A stretch of DNA of 64,000 nucleotides. It comes from Oscillospiraceae bacterium. GTDB taxonomy: Bacteria > Bacillota > Clostridia > Oscillospirales > Ruminococcaceae. The notes beneath the pieces are model-generated. The model was not told the origin of the DNA. It ran no database searches and saw only the letters and a program-made list of their open reading frames with translations. The DNA lies in the NCBI GenBank assembly GCA_017887325.1, contig JAGHIE010000003.1:1-64000 (forward strand), read 5' to 3'. The position numbers and the translations under genes are program-made. Positions 27,408-36,461 of the stretch are shown here, one piece after another; positions within the stretch are counted from its first letter, which is position 1, and every line of letters begins with the position of its first letter.

Positions 27408-29180
27408 TTATTTAGCTAATCTTTCTTCTAAAGCAGCTAATTGACGGCTTAATTCTTCTGGTAATCTGTCACCAAATTTGCCATAGAATTCATGGATACC
27501 TTTAGCTTCTTCTTTCCATAATTCTTTATCAACTGTTAATAATTCTTTAACTGTATCAACAGTGATGTCTAAGCCTTCGATATTGATATCTTCAGCTTTT
27601 GGTTCATAACCGATAGCTGTTTCAACAGCTTCAGCATTACCTTTACAACGGTCAACGATCCACATTAAAACTCTCATGTTATCGCCGAAACCTGGCCAAA
27701 TGAAGTGACCTTCATCGTCTGTTCTGAACCAGTTAACATTGAAGATTTTTGGAGCTTTATCGCCTAATTTTTCACCCATTTCTAACCAGTGAGCGAAGTA
27801 GTCACCCATGTGGTAACCACAGAATGGTAACATAGCCATAGGGTCACGACGAACAACACCAACAGCACCTGCAGCAGCAGCTGTTGTTTCAGAAGCCATT
27901 GTAGAACCTACGAATACACCATGATTCCAGTCAAATGATTGATATACTAATGGAGCTGTTTTAGCACGACGACCACCAAAGATCATAGCAGAAATTGGAA
28001 CACCTTCTGGGTTGTTGAATTCTGGGCTGATGCAAGGGCAGTTGATAGCTGGAGCTGTAAATCTTGAGTTTGGATGAGCACCTTTTTCTGTAGACTCTTT
28101 ACCATTCCAAGGTTTACCTAACCAGTCAATAGCATTTTCTGGAGGATTTTTATCTAAACCTTCCCACCAAACTGTGTTATCATCTAAGTTATGAGCAACG
28201 TTTGTGAAGATTGTATTTTTCTTTGTTGATTCTAAAGCGTTGAAGTTTGATTTTGCGTTTGTACCAGGAGCAACACCGAAGAAACCATTTTCAGGGTTGA
28301 TAGCATATAATCTACCATCTTTACCTGGTTTTAACCAAGCGATATCGTCACCTACGCACCAAACTTTGTAACCTTGTTTGCTGTAAACTTCTGGTGGAAT
28401 TAACATAGCTAAGTTTGTTTTACCACAAGCAGAAGGGAAAGCAGCAGAAATATATGTTACTTCGCCTTGAGGATTTTCAATACCTAAGATTAACATATGT
28501 TCAGCCATCCAGCCTTCATTTTTACCTTGGTAAGAAGCAATTCTTAATGCGAAACATTTTTTACCTAATAATACGTTACCACCGTAAGCAGAGTTGATAG
28601 ACCAAATTGTGTTATCTTCTGGGAAGTGAACGATGTAACGTTTTTCTGGATCGATATCAGCTTTTGAGTGTAAACCACGAACGAAGTCGTTAGAAGTTTC
28701 ACCTAAGTTTTCAAAAGCAGCTTTACCCATACGAGTCATGATATCCATGTTTAATACAACATAGATAGAGTCTGTTAATTCAACCCCAACTTTAGCTAAA
28801 GGTGAACCGATAGGACCCATTGAGTAAGGAATTACATACATTGTACGGCCTTTCATAACACCATCATACATAGGTGTTAATTTAGCATACATTTCTTTAG
28901 GATCACACCAGTGGTTTGTTGGACCAGCGTCTTTTTCATCTCTTGAACAGATGAATGTACGGTCTTCAACACGAGCAACGTCGTTTTGAAGAGTTCTGTG
29001 TAAATAACAACCTGGTAATTTTTCTTGATTTAAAGCTTCTAGTTCGCCACTAGCAACAGCTTGTTCTCTTAATGCGTTTAATTGCTCTTCAGAACCATCA
29101 ATCCAAACAACATTGTCTGGTTTACAAAGAGCTACCATTTCATCAACCCAGTTGATTACATTTTTGTTATTAGTTAACAT
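27408..29180 (-). CDS. pckG: Phosphoenolpyruvate carboxykinase (GTP)
   Basis: This 590-residue enzyme is the GTP-type PEP carboxykinase. It shows the kinase-1 loop FPSACGKTNLAML with its reactive cysteine (near 280) and the downstream VGDDIAWLKPGKDG and FGGRRAKTAPLVYQ blocks. It interconverts oxaloacetate and PEP; in an anaerobe it may run in the carboxylating direction to save nucleotide. Codon choice is GC-richer and more biased than its neighbours, which suggests high expression. AAGGAG precedes the ATG by 8 nt. It has its own promoter, a stem-loop leader and a terminator. Confidence 0.94.
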   Translation of the reverse strand: MLTNNKNVINWVDEMVALCKPDNVVWIDGSEEQLNALREQAVASGELEALNQEKLPGCYLHRTLQNDVARVEDRTFICSRDEKDAGPTNHWCDPKEMYAKLTPMYDGVMKGRTMYVIPYSMGPIGSPLAKVGVELTDSIYVVLNMDIMTRMGKAAFENLGETSNDFVRGLHSKADIDPEKRYIVHFPEDNTIWSINSAYGGNVLLGKKCFALRIASYQGKNEGWMAEHMLILGIENPQGEVTYISAAFPSACGKTNLAMLIPPEVYSKQGYKVWCVGDDIAWLKPGKDGRLYAINPENGFFGVAPGTNAKSNFNALESTKKNTIFTNVAHNLDDNTVWWEGLDKNPPENAIDWLGKPWNGKESTEKGAHPNSRFTAPAINCPCISPEFNNPEGVPISAMIFGGRRAKTAPLVYQSFDWNHGVFVGSTMASETTAAAAGAVGVVRRDPMAMLPFCGYHMGDYFAHWLEMGEKLGDKAPKIFNVNWFRTDDEGHFIWPGFGDNMRVLMWIVDRCKGNAEAVETAIGYEPKAEDINIEGLDITVDTVKELLTVDKELWKEEAKGIHEFYGKFGDRLPEELSRQLAALEERLAK

Positions 29181-29212
29181 AATGCAGTTCTCCTTTTATA
29201 ATTAAAGATTTA

Positions 29213-29239
29213 AGATTTGAAATAAATTTTTTCAAATCT
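29213..29239 (-). other. Stem-loop in the pckG leader
   Basis: On the transcribed strand AGATTTGAAA and TTTCAAATCT form a perfect 10-bp stem with a 7-nt loop between the promoter and ribosome site. No U-tract follows. A 5' stabilising hairpin is the simplest reading. Confidence 0.5.
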
Positions 29240-29251
29240 TTCACAAATACT

Positions 29252-29280
29252 ATTATAGGTATAGTTGCAAAAAAAATCAA
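29252..29280 (-). promoter_or_regulatory. pckG promoter
   Basis: The minus strand reads TTGATT (29275-29280), a 17-nt spacer and TATAAT (29252-29257), giving a leader of about 65 nt. Positions 29281-29447 are AT-rich with no other feature seen. Confidence 0.7.
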
Positions 29281-29447
29281 TCTTTTTTTATGAATTTTTT
29301 ATTTATTTTAGTTTTTTGGTGTTATATCCTAATATATAGACTAAAATTTTATATATTTGCATAAATTTAAAATCGAAATATTGATAATTAATTAACTATA
29401 TTTTGCAATAATATGTTATTAATCTTGCAAAATTTAAAATTAAAAAA

Positions 29448-30470
29448 TTAAATTATATCAAATTTTTCGTCTGTTATAGGCAATGAGGCTGTAGCATTTA
29501 AATTCATTCCTGCAAATTTTTTATTTTGCATTTCAAAATAACCTTGTGAAGCAATCATTGCAGCATTATCACCACAATACTTTAAAGGTGGCATAAATAA
29601 CTCAAAATTATTCTTTTTACACTCTTTTTCCATTTTTTCCCTAATACCACTATTAGCAGAAACCCCGCCTGCTAATACTATTTTCTTATATCTATATTGT
29701 TTTGTAGCTTTTATAAGTCTATCTGCAATTATTTCAGATACCGTTTTTTGGAAAGAAGCACACACATCATTAACATTCACTTCTTCTCCTTTTTGTTTTG
29801 AATTGTTAATTAAATTCAAAACTGCTGTTTTAAGACCAGAAAAACTAAAATCATATTCACTACCTTCAACTTTTGGTTTAGGCAATTTATATGTATCAGG
29901 ATTGCCCAGTTTTGAAGCTTTATCGATTTCTACACCAGCAGGATAGCAAAATCCTAATGCTCTACCAGCTTTATCATACGCTTCTCCAACAGCATCATCT
30001 CTAGTTCTTCCGATAATATTAAACTCTGTATAAGACTTAACTTCTACTATATGACTGTGTCCACCAGACATAATCATACACATAAAAGGAGGTTTTACCC
30101 CATTTGATATATAATTACCTGCTATGTGACCTCTTATATGATGAACTGGTATCAATGGTATGTTTTTAGCCATTGATAAACCTTTAGCAAAATTAACTCC
30201 AACTAATAAAGCGCCAATAAGTCCCGGTGCATAAGTTACTGCTATTCCATCAATATCATCTAAAGTAATACCAGCTTCTTCTAAAGCCAAATCAGTAACT
30301 TTAACGATACTTTCACAATGTCTTCTGGAAGCAATTTCTGGTACGACTCCACCATATAGTCTGTGTTCATCTATTTGTGAAACAACAACATTAGAAAGAA
30401 CTTTAACTCCGTCTTCTACAACAGCAACAGAAGTTTCATCACAAGAACTCTCTATTCCTAGTATTTTCAT
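29448..30470 (-). CDS. tsaD: tRNA N6-threonylcarbamoyladenosine transferase TsaD
   Basis: This 340-residue ASKHA-fold enzyme transfers threonylcarbamoyl to A37 of ANN-decoding tRNAs, with TsaB and TsaE. The metal-binding HxxxH is in PVHHIRGHIAGN, with MSGGHSHIV and SFSGLKTAVLN downstream. AGGAG precedes the ATG. It is transcribed alone, divergent from the receiver-like gene, from a promoter at 30511-30539. Confidence 0.95.
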   Translation of the reverse strand: MKILGIESSCDETSVAVVEDGVKVLSNVVVSQIDEHRLYGGVVPEIASRRHCESIVKVTDLALEEAGITLDDIDGIAVTYAPGLIGALLVGVNFAKGLSMAKNIPLIPVHHIRGHIAGNYISNGVKPPFMCMIMSGGHSHIVEVKSYTEFNIIGRTRDDAVGEAYDKAGRALGFCYPAGVEIDKASKLGNPDTYKLPKPKVEGSEYDFSFSGLKTAVLNLINNSKQKGEEVNVNDVCASFQKTVSEIIADRLIKATKQYRYKKIVLAGGVSANSGIREKMEKECKKNNFELFMPPLKYCGDNAAMIASQGYFEMQNKKFAGMNLNATASLPITDEKFDII

Positions 30471-30510
30471 ACTTTATATACTCCTATCAATAATAGTCTT
30501 TATTATAATA

Positions 30511-30539
30511 ATTATCTATTTTATGTATTTTTTTGTCAA
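30511..30539 (-). promoter_or_regulatory. tsaD promoter
   Basis: The minus strand reads TTGACA (30534-30539), a 17-nt spacer and GATAAT (30511-30516). Confidence 0.72.
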
Positions 30540-30609
30540 GTATATTAATTGTTTTTATAAGTCTACTATGATATACTTTAATTGAATGCTAAAAATATGG
30601 AGGATGTTT

Positions 30610-30963
30610 ATGATAAACACAATATTATTATCCGGAGATAGTAGTTATCTAATGGATACAGTAAGAAAAGCTATCGAAGATAATTACAAAGACATTAAAG
30701 TAAATAAAGCTTTAGAAGGTCAAAGTGCATTTTATGAATGTATAACAAATAAACCAGATTTAATTATATTTGACAATACAATAGAAAACCAGCAGATTAT
30801 ACCAACAATTGTAGAGTTTGATAAAGAGATAAGAATGATAGTAATAATTGATGAAGATACAGATGTATTATTAGATTTACCATATGGTGTTGACCAGACA
30901 ATCTTAATAAACTCTAAAGAAGAAGCTATAGTACAATGTCTATCTAAATTTATTGACAAATAG
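30610..30963 (+). CDS. Stand-alone receiver-like (CheY-type) protein, degenerate
   Basis: This protein of about 117 residues looks like a response-regulator receiver fold: an early acid (D10), a beta-strand ending in LIIFDN (D55 at the phospho-acceptor position) and a lysine near the end (K103). The usual second acidic residue and the Thr/Ser switch are not clear, so it is a degenerate or pseudo-receiver. There is no output domain. I chose ATG 30610, 6 nt after GGAGG; the frame opens earlier at 30586. It ends in TAG 65 bp before gltX on the same strand. Confidence 0.65.
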   Translation: MINTILLSGDSSYLMDTVRKAIEDNYKDIKVNKALEGQSAFYECITNKPDLIIFDNTIENQQIIPTIVEFDKEIRMIVIIDEDTDVLLDLPYGVDQTILINSKEEAIVQCLSKFIDK

Positions 30964-31028
30964 TCACTTGTAATGATAAAATTAAGAGTGATTTTAATAT
31001 AAAAATAATAAGAAAAGGAAGTTACATT

Positions 31029-32498
31029 ATGTCTTTTGATAAAGTAAGAACTAGATTTGCTCCAAGTCCAACTGGTTATATGCACGTTGGTAACTTAAGA
31101 ACAGCTTTATATGCTTATTTATTAGCTAAGAAAAATAATGGTACTTTTATTTTAAGAATAGAAGATACTGACCAAGAACGCTATGTTGAAGGTGCTGTTG
31201 ATATTATATACAACACACTTAGAAAAACTGGTTTAATTTGGGACGAAGGTCCAGACATTGGTGGTCCTGTTGGTCCATACGTACAAAGTGAACGCATGGG
31301 AATGTTTAAAGATTACGCTCTACAACTAGTTGAAAAAGGTCATGCTTACTTCTGTTTCTGTGATAAAGAAAGATTAACAGAACTAAAAGAAATTCAACAA
31401 GCATCAGGTATAGCACCAAAATATGATGGACACTGTAGAAATCTAACACCTGAAGAAATCAAAGAAAAATTAGATGCCGGTGTTCCATACGTAATTAGAC
31501 AAAAAATGCCTAAAGATGGTACAACTACTTTCCATGACGAAGTTTTTGGTGATATCACAGTAGAAAACTCAACACTAGACGACCAAATCTTAATAAAAAC
31601 AGATGGTATGCCAACTTACAACTTTGCAAACGTAGTTGACGACCATACAATGGGAATTACTCATGTTATTCGTGGTAATGAATATTTATCTTCTGCACCT
31701 AAATACAATCTTTTATACGAAGCATTTGGTTGGGATATTCCTACTTATGTACACTGCTCACCTGTTATGAAAGACTCAACACATAAACTTTCTAAACGTA
31801 ACGGAGATGCTTCTTTTGAAGATTTAATTGCAAAAGGATATTTAACAGAAGCCGTAATTAACTATATCGCATTATTAGGTTGGGCTCCAAAAGGAGAAAA
31901 CGAAATATTTACATTAGAAGAATTATGCCAAGAATTTGATGTTTCTGGTATTTCTAAATCTCCTGCTATTTTTGATACACAAAAATTAAGAGCTATTAAC
32001 GGTGCTTATATCCGTAAATTCAGCGTAGAAGAATTTGAAGAAAAAGCTTTACCATACATAAGACAAACATGTAAACGCGAAGATATAGATACACATTTAC
32101 TTGCAAAAATGTTACAACCTAGAACAGAATTATTTACAGATATTCCTGAACAAGTTGACTTCATCGATGAATTACCAGATTATGATATTCAAATGTACTG
32201 TCACAAAAAAATGAAAACAAATTTAGAAAATTCTAAAGAAGCTTTAGAAAAACTACTACCAACTTTAGAATCAATTGACGAAAACAACTGGACAGTTGAT
32301 GCTATTCATGAAAAATGTTTCGAAGTAATTGCTCAAATGGAAGTTAAAAACGGAATCGTTTTATGGCCACTTAGAACAGCTATTTCTGGTAAACAATTTA
32401 CACCAGGTGGTGGTATTGACTTAGCAGAAATTTTAGGTAAAAAATGTACTATTGAACGCATAAAAGATGGTATTAACAGATTAAATAATGCTCAATAA
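31029..32498 (+). CDS. gltX: Glutamate--tRNA ligase
   Basis: This 489-residue class I synthetase has the HIGH-type motif in [17 protein letters not shown] (HVGN 19-22) and the KLSKR motif ([14 protein letters not shown]). It charges tRNA-Glu, and perhaps tRNA-Gln before amidation; no glnS is seen here. AAAAGGAAG precedes the ATG. No T-box is visible, and no promoter is obvious in the 65-bp gap, so it may be co-transcribed with the receiver-like gene. A strong terminator follows. Confidence 0.95.
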   Translation: MSFDKVRTRFAPSPTGYMHVGNLRTALYAYLLAKKNNGTFILRIEDTDQERYVEGAVDIIYNTLRKTGLIWDEGPDIGGPVGPYVQSERMGMFKDYALQLVEKGHAYFCFCDKERLTELKEIQQASGIAPKYDGHCRNLTPEEIKEKLDAGVPYVIRQKMPKDGTTTFHDEVFGDITVENSTLDDQILIKTDGMPTYNFANVVDDHTMGITHVIRGNEYLSSAPKYNLLYEAFGWDIPTYVHCSPVMKDSTHKLSKRNGDASFEDLIAKGYLTEAVINYIALLGWAPKGENEIFTLEELCQEFDVSGISKSPAIFDTQKLRAINGAYIRKFSVEEFEEKALPYIRQTCKREDIDTHLLAKMLQPRTELFTDIPEQVDFIDELPDYDIQMYCHKKMKTNLENSKEALEKLLPTLESIDENNWTVDAIHEKCFEVIAQMEVKNGIVLWPLRTAISGKQFTPGGGIDLAEILGKKCTIERIKDGINRLNNAQ

Positions 32499-32511
32499 TT
32501 TAATTATTTAT

Positions 32512-32544
32512 AAAAAAGCTATTGCATATTGCAATAGCTTTTTT
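32512..32544 (+). terminator. Terminator after gltX
   Basis: AAAAAAGCTATTGC and GCAATAGCTTTTTT form a perfect 14-bp stem with a 5-nt loop and U-tract. Confidence 0.92.
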
Positions 32545-32608
32545 GTTTTGTAATAATTGTCATATTTTTCACCAATAATATGTTATATAATACAAATTTA
32601 AAAATATT

Positions 32609-32623
32609 ATACTAAATTAGTAT
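32609..32623. promoter_or_regulatory. 7-1-7 palindrome at the nox promoter
   Basis: ATACTAA, A, TTAGTAT is a perfect 15-bp palindrome in the 7-1-7 format of Fur-family (Fur/PerR/Zur) boxes. It ends at the first base of the -35 box. A second half-site copy (TTTAGTATAATAT) covers the -10. The regulator is not known; the match to the PerR consensus is in layout, not in every base. Confidence 0.5.
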
Positions 32624-32651
32624 TGTAATTAACCCACCAATTTAGTATAAT
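32623..32651 (+). promoter_or_regulatory. nox promoter
   Basis: TTGTAA (32623-32628), a 17-nt spacer and a perfect TATAAT (32646-32651) lie 47 bp before the nox start. Confidence 0.75.
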
Positions 32652-32697
32652 ATCATCAAGAAAATTAACATATGTTGGAAGAAAGAGGTTATATTTT

Positions 32698-34035
32698 ATG
32701 AAAGAGAAAATTGTTGTAATTGGTGCAAATCACGCAGGTACTGCTACTATGAATACTATACTAGATAATTATAAGGATAAAGAAGTTATTGCATTCGATT
32801 CAAATTCAAATATTAGCTTTTTAGGCTGTGGAATGGCTTTATGGATTGGAAAGCAAATAAGTGGTCCTGATGGTTTATTTTATTCAAGTAAAGATATTTT
32901 AGAAAACAAAGGTGCAAAAGTATACATGGAAACACCTGTAAACAAAATAGATTACAAAAATAAAATAGTGTATGCACAAGATAAAAATGGAAACAAATAT
33001 GAACAACCATATGATAAATTAATTTTAGCCACTGGGTCTTTACCTATTGAACCTCAAATTGAAGGTATGGATTTAAAAAATGTTCAGTATGTAAAATTAT
33101 ATCAAAACGCACAAGATGTTATTGAAAAATTAAAAGATGATTCTATAAAACATGTTACTGTAGTTGGTGCTGGATATATTGGTGTAGAACTTGCTGAAGC
33201 ATTTAAAAGAAATGGCAGAAATGTTACTCTAATAGATTTAGCAGATACTTGTCTTGCTAGTTATTATGATAAAGATTTTTGTGATGCAATGTCTAAAAAT
33301 CTTGAAGATAATGGTGTAGAATTAGCTTTTGGACAAAAAGTTGTTAAATTAGAAGGAAAAGAAAAAGTTGAAAGAGTTATAACAGATAAACAAACCATTG
33401 ATACAGATATGGTTGTATTTGGTATAGGATTTAAACCAAATACAAAACTAGGAAATGGTGAGATTGAACTATTTAAAAACAACGCATTTTTGGTTAACAA
33501 ATCACAAGAAACAAGTATAAAAGATGTTTATGCTGTTGGAGATTGTGCAACTGTATTTAATAATGCTATTCAAAAAACAGACTATATCGCACTTGCTACA
33601 AATGCAGTTCGTTCTGGTATTATTGCTGCACACAATGCTTGTGGTACTAAATTAGAAAGTGACGGTGTTCAAGGTTCTAATGCAATTTCTATTTGGGGAT
33701 TAAATATGGTTAGTACAGGCATCACTCTATCCAAAGCAAAAGCTTTAGGTTATGATGCAGTATGTACTGAATTTGAAGATTATCAAAAAGCTACTTTTAT
33801 TGAAAGTGGTAACAGTAAAGTTAGTATCAAAATCGTTTATGACAAAACAACAAGAATTGTTTTGGGTGCTCAATTAATGTCTAATTATGATATATCTTCA
33901 GCTATTCATATGTTCTCATTAGCAATATCAGAGCAAGTAACAATTGACAAATTAAAACTATTAGATTTATTCTTCTTACCACACTTCAATCAACCTTATA
34001 ACTATATCACAATGGCAGCTTTAAGAGCTGAGTAA
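32698..34035 (+). CDS. nox: NADH oxidase (water-forming type, FAD)
   Basis: This 445-residue flavoprotein has an N-terminal FAD fold ([14 protein letters not shown]), the single redox cysteine C44 in [12 protein letters not shown], a central NAD-binding fold ([15 protein letters not shown] near 158) and the second FAD block VYAVGDC. The cysteine context fits H2O-forming NADH oxidases and the related CoA-disulfide reductases. It probably removes oxygen or recycles NAD+ in the cytosol. It is a single-gene unit. AAGAGG precedes the ATG. A Fur-like 7-1-7 palindrome at its promoter fits oxidative control. Confidence 0.88.
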   Translation: MKEKIVVIGANHAGTATMNTILDNYKDKEVIAFDSNSNISFLGCGMALWIGKQISGPDGLFYSSKDILENKGAKVYMETPVNKIDYKNKIVYAQDKNGNKYEQPYDKLILATGSLPIEPQIEGMDLKNVQYVKLYQNAQDVIEKLKDDSIKHVTVVGAGYIGVELAEAFKRNGRNVTLIDLADTCLASYYDKDFCDAMSKNLEDNGVELAFGQKVVKLEGKEKVERVITDKQTIDTDMVVFGIGFKPNTKLGNGEIELFKNNAFLVNKSQETSIKDVYAVGDCATVFNNAIQKTDYIALATNAVRSGIIAAHNACGTKLESDGVQGSNAISIWGLNMVSTGITLSKAKALGYDAVCTEFEDYQKATFIESGNSKVSIKIVYDKTTRIVLGAQLMSNYDISSAIHMFSLAISEQVTIDKLKLLDLFFLPHFNQPYNYITMAALRAE

Positions 34036-34076
34036 AATAAAAGAGTAATAGGATTTACCTATTACTCTTTTATTTT
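34034..34076. terminator. Bidirectional terminator between nox and the SPOR protein gene
   Basis: AAAATAAAAGAGTAATAGG and its exact complement form a 19-bp stem with a 5-nt loop; both flanks are A/T-rich. It overlaps the nox stop codon and serves both convergent genes. Confidence 0.9.
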
Positions 34077-34922
34077 TTCTTTCACTGTCTTCATAATAAC
34101 TATAGCTGCAAAAATCATAACTAAAACAAAGACACTATAATCACTAACGGACATATCACTTGTTTTAACTTTATCTAAATCTGATTTTTTATCATTATTT
34201 TTATTAGTAGTTGTGTTATCTTGTTTTGTATTTTCTATTTTTAATTGTTCAGTTTTTTCTTTATTTTCTTCTATATCTTTTTCTGCTTCTTTAATCTCAG
34301 TAGTTGTAATAACTTCACTATCGTTATCAACATCATTATTTATAGGCTCACTTGTTGTTTGTTCTTCAACAACAGGTTCTACATATCCTTCAAAAACTAA
34401 ATTACCCTGCTCATCATAAACATTCAACCCTTTTTCTTTTGCCAATTTCTCGGCATTTTGATAATTAGCAAAAGCTCCTACTTGAGAGGAAGCATCTTCC
34501 CAACTTTTTCTAACTCTAAAAAGTGCAGTTTTAGGAGTTGTAAAACTTTTCACTTCACTATGAACAGTCTGTCCACTAACTGATTGAACAACATATATTT
34601 TATAATAATAAGTTGTATCTGATTTTAAATCATCAGGAATTTTTACATGAAAAGTTCCAATATGTCTTTCTAATCCATCTGGATATAAAGTGACAACGTC
34701 TTTAGAAAAATCATTGTATTCGCTAAAAACGCCAAAAATAGTTAAACAGTTTTCACTTTGATACTGTTTAACTTCATAAGAAATATGAACGTAATTATTT
34801 TCAATATAAGGTTCTTCTGTAATTAAAACCAGTTCATCTTCTGTTGCAAAAATATTGGTTGTAAAAATAATAACGCTAATAATTGTCATTGCTATAAATG
34901 TAATAATCTTATTAAATTTCAT
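34062..34922 (-). CDS. Secreted, membrane-anchored SPOR-domain-like protein
   Basis: This protein of about 286 residues has a signal peptide (about 1-26), a beta-rich fibronectin-like region (about 30-125), a SPOR-like repeat (FRVRKSWEDASSQVGAF, then NAEKLAKE) and a Thr/Asn/Lys-rich spacer. A C-terminal transmembrane helix followed by KEKIKE ends it. SPOR-like domains bind peptidoglycan and often sit on clostridial amidases; no hydrolase domain is visible here. I chose ATG 34922 because AGGAGG lies 7 nt upstream; an ATG at 34928 is too close. It faces a C39 peptidase gene across a 100-bp divergent promoter region. It may have a structural role at the wall. Confidence 0.75.
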   Translation of the reverse strand: MKFNKIITFIAMTIISVIIFTTNIFATEDELVLITEEPYIENNYVHISYEVKQYQSENCLTIFGVFSEYNDFSKDVVTLYPDGLERHIGTFHVKIPDDLKSDTTYYYKIYVVQSVSGQTVHSEVKSFTTPKTALFRVRKSWEDASSQVGAFANYQNAEKLAKEKGLNVYDEQGNLVFEGYVEPVVEEQTTSEPINNDVDNDSEVITTTEIKEAEKDIEENKEKTEQLKIENTKQDNTTTNKNNDKKSDLDKVKTSDMSVSDYSVFVLVMIFAAIVIMKTVKEKIKE

Positions 34923-34998
34923 ATTCATTCCTCCTTTTATATTTACATGTTACCATACAAATATTCATTTTTCAATGTAATTTATTCACCATTTATGA

Positions 34999-35004
34999 TA
35001 TAAT
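34999..35004 (+). promoter_or_regulatory. -10 box of the C39 peptidase promoter
   Basis: TATAAT, preceded by TATGA, lies 10 bp before AGGAGG. The -35 is weak (ATGTAA at 18 bp spacing). The ATG of the longest open frame (35003-35005) overlaps this -10 and therefore cannot be its start codon. Confidence 0.6.
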
Positions 35005-35027
35005 GAATAGTAAAAGGAGGTATTTTG

Positions 35028-35797
35028 GTGAAAAAAAAGTATCTATAATTTATATAATAGCAGTAATAATTGTTGTTTCGATATTAACAACATCTGACAA
35101 TAAAACTAATATTGAAATTGTTACTACTACTGCAAATGAAATAAAGACTTTAAAAAATGAAAAAACTGATTTTAATCAACCAACAGAAATGTTGCTAGAT
35201 GTACCCTATATTAATCAAATAGAAAGTTATCCCACGGGTTGTGAAAGTGTATCAGCTGTAATGGCTTTACAATATCTAGGTATTGATATTACAGTAGATG
35301 AATTTATTGATAATCATCTTAAAATGGCACAAACTCCATATTGTGATAATCCACAAGGAGATTGTTTTGGATTTAGTCCTTGGGAATTTTACATAGGTGA
35401 TCCCTACACAGATGAAGGTTTTGGGTGTTTTGCTCCAGTTATAGAAGAAGCTTTGTTAGACATATTAGATAAAAATCAATATGAAGTAAAAGAACTTTAT
35501 AATATACCTGTTTCTCAGTTATGTAGTGATTATATAGCTAAAGAAATACCTGTCATATTTTGGGCGACTATGTATATGAGCGACAATATAAGCCAAATTT
35601 ATTGGTATGATGTTAATACAAACGAAAAAATAGATTGGGTTCAACCTATGCACTGTATGTTACTCGTAGGATATGATGAAGAATATTATTATTTCAATGA
35701 TCCTTTAACGGAAAAAAATCAAAAATATACTAAAGATGAAACAGAAAACGCTTATAAAGCTATGTATAGCCAAGCTATTGCTATAGTTAAAAAATAA
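35028..35797 (+). CDS. Membrane-anchored C39-family peptidase, frameshift at start
   Basis: This protein of about 256 residues is a papain-like C39 (C39_2) peptidase: catalytic Cys in YPTGCESVSAVM, His in MHCMLLVGYD, and FNDPLTEK supplying the third residue. An N-terminal hydrophobic signal or anchor (VSIIYIIAVIIVV) puts it outside the membrane. The start is unusual. AGGAGG (35015-35020) points to GTG 35028, but that frame ends after six codons because the A-tract (35031-35038) has 8 A. With 9 A, or after a -1 slip on A AAA AAG, the frame becomes M-K-K-K-V-S-I-I and runs to 35797. The in-frame ATG at 35003 lies in the promoter. It may be real slippage, a mutation or a sequence error. Confidence 0.75.
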
Positions 35798-35829
35798 TTT
35801 TATGATTGATTTTAAAACTTAATTTGATA

Positions 35830-35870
35830 AAATAAAAGTATAGATAAAAGATTTATCTATACTTTTATTT
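35830..35870 (+). terminator. Terminator between C39 peptidase and lipoprotein genes
   Basis: AAATAAAAGTATAGATAAA and its exact complement form a long stem (up to 19 bp) with a tight loop and TTTTATTTTT. The lipoprotein ribosome site begins 2-3 nt later, leaving no room for a promoter in between. Confidence 0.85.
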
Positions 35871-35884
35871 TTGGAGTTGATATT

Positions 35885-36289
35885 ATGAAAAGATTAATTA
35901 GTATACTAATAATATCATTATTTCTATTCACTTCTTGTAATATTCCGTTCGATTTTAAACCATTTGATGATATTAACGAAGATAATTTGCAAGAAATACA
36001 TTCAAATGTATTTAACGGAGAAGAATTAGTTGATATAACCTTAACAGGTGATACAGCAAACGAACTTTTAAAAGACTTAAAATCCATAAAATACATTCCA
36101 CTTAAAAAAGAAAAAATAACGCCTAAAGGTTCAATTGTTCATTTTTCTATAGTATATTTAGATGATAAAAATAATGCTGTTAATAAATATGTAAGTATAT
36201 CTGATAAATTTTTATTTGTTGATAAATACCGTTACATAGTATCAGATGATTGCTACAAAACATTTACTAAATATTTTGAAACAAAATAA
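35885..36289 (+). CDS. Small lipoprotein of unknown function
   Basis: This 134-residue protein has a lipoprotein signal peptide (KRLISILIISLFLFTSC) with the lipobox cysteine at C19, followed by a short soluble domain. I do not recognise the domain. TTGGAG precedes the ATG. It lies 15 bp after the terminator of the C39 peptidase gene, so its mRNA probably arises by read-through. It is likely anchored on the outer face of the cytoplasmic membrane. Confidence 0.72.
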   Translation: MKRLISILIISLFLFTSCNIPFDFKPFDDINEDNLQEIHSNVFNGEELVDITLTGDTANELLKDLKSIKYIPLKKEKITPKGSIVHFSIVYLDDKNNAVNKYVSISDKFLFVDKYRYIVSDDCYKTFTKYFETK

Positions 36290-36320
36290 AAAAGACTAAT
36301 CAAAATGATTAGTCTTTTTT
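36288..36320. terminator. Shared terminator of lipoprotein and tRNA-Leu
   Basis: AAAAAAGACTAATC and GATTAGTCTTTTTT form a perfect 14-bp stem with a 5-nt loop and A/T tracts at both ends. The tRNA 3' end abuts it on the minus strand. Confidence 0.9.
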
Positions 36321-36404
36321 GGTGCGGACGAAGTGACTTGAACACTCACGTCTCTCGACACTAGAGCCTAAATCTAGCGCGTCTGCCAATTCCGCCACGT
36401 CCGC
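36320..36404 (-). tRNA. tRNA-Leu (anticodon TAG)
   Basis: This 85-nt class II tRNA has acceptor GCGGACG/CGTCCGC, a D-arm GGCGGAATTGGC, an anticodon loop TTTAGGC with anticodon TAG (reads CUN), a long variable arm, T-loop GTTCAAGTC and an encoded CCA. It has its own promoter and terminator. Confidence 0.96.
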
Positions 36405-36432
36405 AATTATAAGCCGTTCTCACGACTTAATT

Positions 36433-36461
36433 ATATTATCATATTTAACAGCTTTTGTCAA
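36433..36461 (-). promoter_or_regulatory. tRNA-Leu(TAG) promoter
   Basis: The minus strand reads TTGACA (36456-36461), a 17-nt spacer and TAATAT (36433-36438). The -35 lies inside the last codons of ribF. Confidence 0.82.

Noticed and set aside
35003-35027. ATG 35003 as start of the C39 peptidase
   Set aside because: It overlaps the promoter -10 TATAAT and comes before the AGGAGG site, so it is unlikely to be on the mRNA.
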